64,000 nucleotides of DNA from Micromonospora olivasterospora. Its GTDB lineage: Bacteria > Actinomycetota > Actinomycetes > Mycobacteriales > Micromonosporaceae. How positions within the stretch are numbered: the stretch's first letter is position 1; each line of letters begins with the position of its first letter. The translations under genes were made by a program, and so were the position numbers. Below the pieces are notes generated by a model that was not told the origin of the DNA, did no database searches, and saw only the letters and a program-made list of their open reading frames with translations. This document shows positions 61,287 to 64,000 of the stretch, piece by piece. The stretch is from contig NZ_VLKE01000001.1 of assembly GCF_007830265.1 (NCBI RefSeq), positions 1,860,001 to 1,924,000 on the forward strand, given 5' to 3'.

Positions 61287-64000
61287 TTGGTCGCCGCCGC
61301 TTTTTCGACTGTTGAGCTCAGTGAGAGTTCGTTGCGGGTTTTAGAAGGGTTCACCGGGGTGCGGGTGTCCCGGGCGAGGTTGCCGTTGTTGTGGGATGAC
61401 ATCGGCACGCTGGAGTTGCTGGCGTATCGGGTGCGTACGGTGCTGGGTCCGTTGCTGGAGCAGACGGTCAGGGCGGTCCGGCAGGCGGGGGAGGGTGAGG
61501 CCTTCGACCGGTTCGTGGCGCAGACCGTTCCGTTCGTGGGGAAGATGGCCGAGACGGCCGATCTGATGCTCGCCGTGGTGGAGGCGGAGAAGAAGTTCTT
61601 CCTGGAGACGGAGGCCGGCAAGCGTACGACGGTGGCGATGTTCTCCTTCATGCAGGCCGAGTTCGCCGCCGCGGCCGCGATGTGGTTCTGGAATCCGGTG
61701 GGGGCGGCGGCGCACGTCGCTCAGGCGCGGACGGTCATCCAGGTGGTCCTGCGGTCGGCGTTGGTGCGGTCGGCGGCGAGTAGCACGGCGATGCAGATGT
61801 TGTTCATGCCGGGTTCCGCGCTGCTGGCCGAGGTGTCGATGATGACCGATGGTTTGCAGTCGGGGGTGAACTGGTCGGCGGTCGGTAAGCAGGCGGCGTT
61901 CGCGGGGGCGGTGGCGTTCCTGAGCACGGCGGGCGGGCCGGCGTTGGGCAAGGTCGCTGGCGTTGTCGCCGGCGCGGTCGGCAAACTCGGCCTGTCGGAC
62001 AGCACCAGAATGCTGTTGACCGATCTGTTGACGCGGCCGGTGTTGGAGACCGGCACGGAGGGGCTGTTCGGTATCGGTGCCAGCTTGATGGTCGACGGGT
62101 ACTGGGACACCGGCAATCTCGGTGCCGATCTTCTGTCCGGGGCGATTTCGGGGGCGGGCGGGTCGACCGCGAGCGGCCTCGGGATCGTCGTGAGTCGCGC
62201 CATGATGCAGCCCCGGGTGCAGATGCCTCGCCCCGACTTCACGTGGGATGGTAGGCCGGTCCTGCCGGTGGGGCCGACACCGGTTGGTGGGGACACATTC
62301 AAGGGGTACCGGGCTGGGGTCGATGATCCGAAGCCTGTGGTGGACGGCGGGCAGTCCCCGCCGCCGCCCCCGCCTGCGCTGCCGGCATCGAACATGCCCG
62401 CGCCGAGTCTGGACCTGCCCGCGCCGCGCCTGGACCTGTCGGTGCCGTCGTGGTCGGTGCCGAGCCTGTCGGTGCCGGTTGCGCCGGCGCCGCAGTGGGT
62501 TGTGGCAGCGGGTGGGCCGGTGGTCGAGCGGTGGTATCGGTTCCAGCAGGATCTGGTGGATCGTTACGGTGGGTTGCTGGCCGGGGTGGCTCGGGCGGGC
62601 GAGAGCATGGCCGCGCTCGCCGTGCCGGTCGAGGGGGTTTTCGCCGGGTGGGTCGAGGCCCGGCGGGGTGATCGGGTTGTTGCGGCTTTCCTGTCCGCGG
62701 TCGGTCTGCCCGCTGCCGCGCTGACCGAGGGGTTTCTGACGGGTGTTCGGCAGCGGGCGGTGGCCCGGATGGTCGAGGCGTTGGCGCCCGCGGGTGGGCA
62801 GGTCCCGGCCGAGGTGCGGTCGGAGCAGGTGGTCGCCGGGCTGCCGGCGGCGTTCGACCGGCAGGCGCTGCGCTCGATCGCGCACCTGGCCGTCCAACAC
62901 CACATCGACCAGCACCTCGCCGCCGGCCTACCCACAGGCCCCGGCACGCCGACAGGCCCCGGCACGCCGTCGGCCGCTGGCGTGCCGGGGGGCGCTGGGG
63001 CGGTGGCGCCGTCCGCCGCCGTGCTCGATGCGGTCGTGGGCGGCGTGCGGAGCCAGGTGGACCGAAGGGTCGATGCGATCCTCGGTGCCCCCGCCGTGCT
63101 GCCGGCCGTGCTGCCCGCTGTGGTGGCCGGTCCCGACGCCGCGCAGGTGGCCGCCGTGGCGGACGCGGTCCGGCAGGTGGTCATCGACCTGCCCGCCCGT
63201 TTCTCGGCCGCGGCCGTTACCGGCGTCACCGGACCGGCCGCCGATGTGGCTACCATCGACGTTCCGGAAAGCGGGCGTACCGGCGCGCCGACAGTGCCGG
63301 TAACGCCCGAGCAGCACACCGCGGCGGCGGCCGGTCTGGCGCGGGCCCAGTTCACCGCGCTGGCCCACCGGTACGGCCTGGATCCGGCCGGTCACGACAT
63401 CCTCGCCGGGTCGTTCCAACAGGAATGGAAGCACCGGTACCAGCAGGTCCTCGCCGAGGCCGCCGGCAGCGCCACGCCCGGCACGGCGGGGACGCCTGGC
63501 ACCCCGGACGCGGCCAGCGCCGGTAGTACAGTGCCGGCTGGCGCCGCCTCCCGCGCTGATGGCACGCCGATCCACCACAACGCCACCGCCAGTGACAGCG
63601 CCAGCGCCAGCGACAGCGACAGCGCCAGTGGCAGTGGCAGTGGCAGTGGCAGTGGCAGTGACAGTGGCATGTCTGTTTCCAGCGACGACGTGTTCAGCAA
63701 CCTCGACACCACCGACACCATGTCGATCAGTGATGTGTCCTTGCCGGACGAGTCGCTTGGCGGGGTGCCTGGCAAGCACGGCCTCAGCGACGCGGGTTCG
63801 TTCAGCGACGGGGATTCGTGGCGGGATGTGTCGTTGCGGGACGGGCTGGTCAGTGGCGGCCCCGGCAGGCACGGCGAGCCGGCTGTCGCGGCAACCGGGC
63901 AGGCCGTTGCGGCAACCGGGCAGGCCGTCGGGATGTTCGAGTCCGGGCAGCGGGTCGCCGACTGGGCCGCTGCGGAGCAGGTGCGTCCCGGCAGCGGTGA
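61287..64000 (+). CDS. Very large protein, 5' part (904 codons visible)
   Basis: Open frame from TTG 61287 (GGAG nine bases upstream) to the window edge without a stop. Residues about 1-110 are helical and start MVAAAFSTVELSESSLRVLE; 110-340 contains several hydrophobic, Ala/Gly-rich segments (for example around residues 200-235); about 355-395 is Pro-rich; 770-795 is a Ser/Asp/Gly linker (SASDSDSASGSG); a 21-bp in-frame duplication (VAATGQA twice) is near 868-880. Third codon positions are less G/C-biased than in neighbouring genes. Layout resembles giant actinobacterial polymorphic-toxin-like proteins, but no toxin or WXG domain is visible yet. Function unknown. Confidence 0.7.
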   Translation, partial: MVAAAFSTVELSESSLRVLEGFTGVRVSRARLPLLWDDIGTLELLAYRVRTVLGPLLEQTVRAVRQAGEGEAFDRFVAQTVPFVGKMAETADLMLAVVEAEKKFFLETEAGKRTTVAMFSFMQAEFAAAAAMWFWNPVGAAAHVAQARTVIQVVLRSALVRSAASSTAMQMLFMPGSALLAEVSMMTDGLQSGVNWSAVGKQAAFAGAVAFLSTAGGPALGKVAGVVAGAVGKLGLSDSTRMLLTDLLTRPVLETGTEGLFGIGASLMVDGYWDTGNLGADLLSGAISGAGGSTASGLGIVVSRAMMQPRVQMPRPDFTWDGRPVLPVGPTPVGGDTFKGYRAGVDDPKPVVDGGQSPPPPPPALPASNMPAPSLDLPAPRLDLSVPSWSVPSLSVPVAPAPQWVVAAGGPVVERWYRFQQDLVDRYGGLLAGVARAGESMAALAVPVEGVFAGWVEARRGDRVVAAFLSAVGLPAAALTEGFLTGVRQRAVARMVEALAPAGGQVPAEVRSEQVVAGLPAAFDRQALRSIAHLAVQHHIDQHLAAGLPTGPGTPTGPGTPSAAGVPGGAGAVAPSAAVLDAVVGGVRSQVDRRVDAILGAPAVLPAVLPAVVAGPDAAQVAAVADAVRQVVIDLPARFSAAAVTGVTGPAADVATIDVPESGRTGAPTVPVTPEQHTAAAAGLARAQFTALAHRYGLDPAGHDILAGSFQQEWKHRYQQVLAEAAGSATPGTAGTPGTPDAASAGSTVPAGAASRADGTPIHHNATASDSASASDSDSASGSGSGSGSGSDSGMSVSSDDVFSNLDTTDTMSISDVSLPDESLGGVPGKHGLSDAGSFSDGDSWRDVSLRDGLVSGGPGRHGEPAVAATGQAVAATGQAVGMFESGQRVADWAAAEQVRPGSG

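Noticed and set aside
61341..62915. 524-codon minus-strand frame
   Set aside because: His/Arg/Pro-rich shadow of the large + strand protein.
1..64000. tRNA or rRNA genes
   Set aside because: No T-loop GGTTCGAATCC-like box with matching acceptor stem was found by eye.

Overview
The window is very GC-rich (about 73-75 % by eye), uses GTG starts freely, and carries mycothiol genes (mshA, mshD), a PhoR/PhoP (SenX3/RegX3) pair next to phoU, an orphan GlnR-type regulator, DivIVA, HbhA-like and CGNR proteins. This points to an actinomycete, most likely Micromonosporaceae (Micromonospora or a close relative). Much of the gene order recalls two conserved actinobacterial blocks: murB / mshA / ybjN-like / gpmA / senX3-regX3 / phoU with the XRE / hbhA / DUF2516 trio, and fur / ygfZ / pabC / nitrobindin / sulfurtransferase / lmeA / glnR / mshD / pst. 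This comparison is from memory.

Layout. 1-8.5 kb: a leftward operon for a tripartite tricarboxylate transporter (tctC-tctB-tctA), followed by a 20-codon mini-ORF, a universal stress protein, an MFS exporter and RraA, with a divergent DcuS/CitA-type two-component system. 8.5-10.3 kb: a truncated, frameshifted tetR remnant, an F420/NADP-reductase-like gene and a secreted lysozyme-like protein. 10.7-14.4 kb: phosphate two-component system, phoU and gpmA. 14.5-21.4 kb: MFS exporter, histone-H1-like protein, YbjN protein, mshA, SDR and methyltransferase. 21.4-23.1 kb: an IS110-family element. 23.2-36.4 kb: murB, a mycothiol-dependent isomerase-like protein, beta-glucosidase with LacI regulator, RidA, macro-domain protein, EI24 protein, WYL regulator and assorted enzymes. 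36.4-42.1 kb: DUF2516/HbhA/XRE, asparaginase, BKACE enzyme, YgfZ and Fur. 42.2-52.4 kb: pabC, nitrobindin, DsrE, sulfurtransferase with a cysteine-type leader peptide, LmeA, GlnR, polysaccharide deacetylase and mshD. 52.5-56.9 kb: pstSCAB behind a PHO box. 56.9-64 kb: an accessory tail with DivIVA, two small HTH genes (one split by an IS4-family element with a 10-bp target duplication), a deleted EamA transporter, decayed DNA and the 5' part of a very large protein that runs off the window.

The most unusual signal is a 20-residue mini-ORF, MSARSEPGLRAPQSRTKMIW and variants. One copy bridges tctA and the stress-protein gene. A tandem 59-bp array of five copies links a 34-aa membrane protein to the nitrobindin gene. 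Every stop overlaps the next start in a GTGA, and the 3' end of each mini-ORF carries the ribosome-binding site of the next frame. The result is an unbroken chain of translational coupling. The array also varies in copy number between the two loci.

A second theme is partial gene loss: at least four genes (tetR, a GNAT, an alpha/beta hydrolase, an EamA transporter) keep their two ends or one end but have lost the middle or the start. Several strong perfect hairpins without U-tracts lie at convergent gene ends and probably act as terminators.
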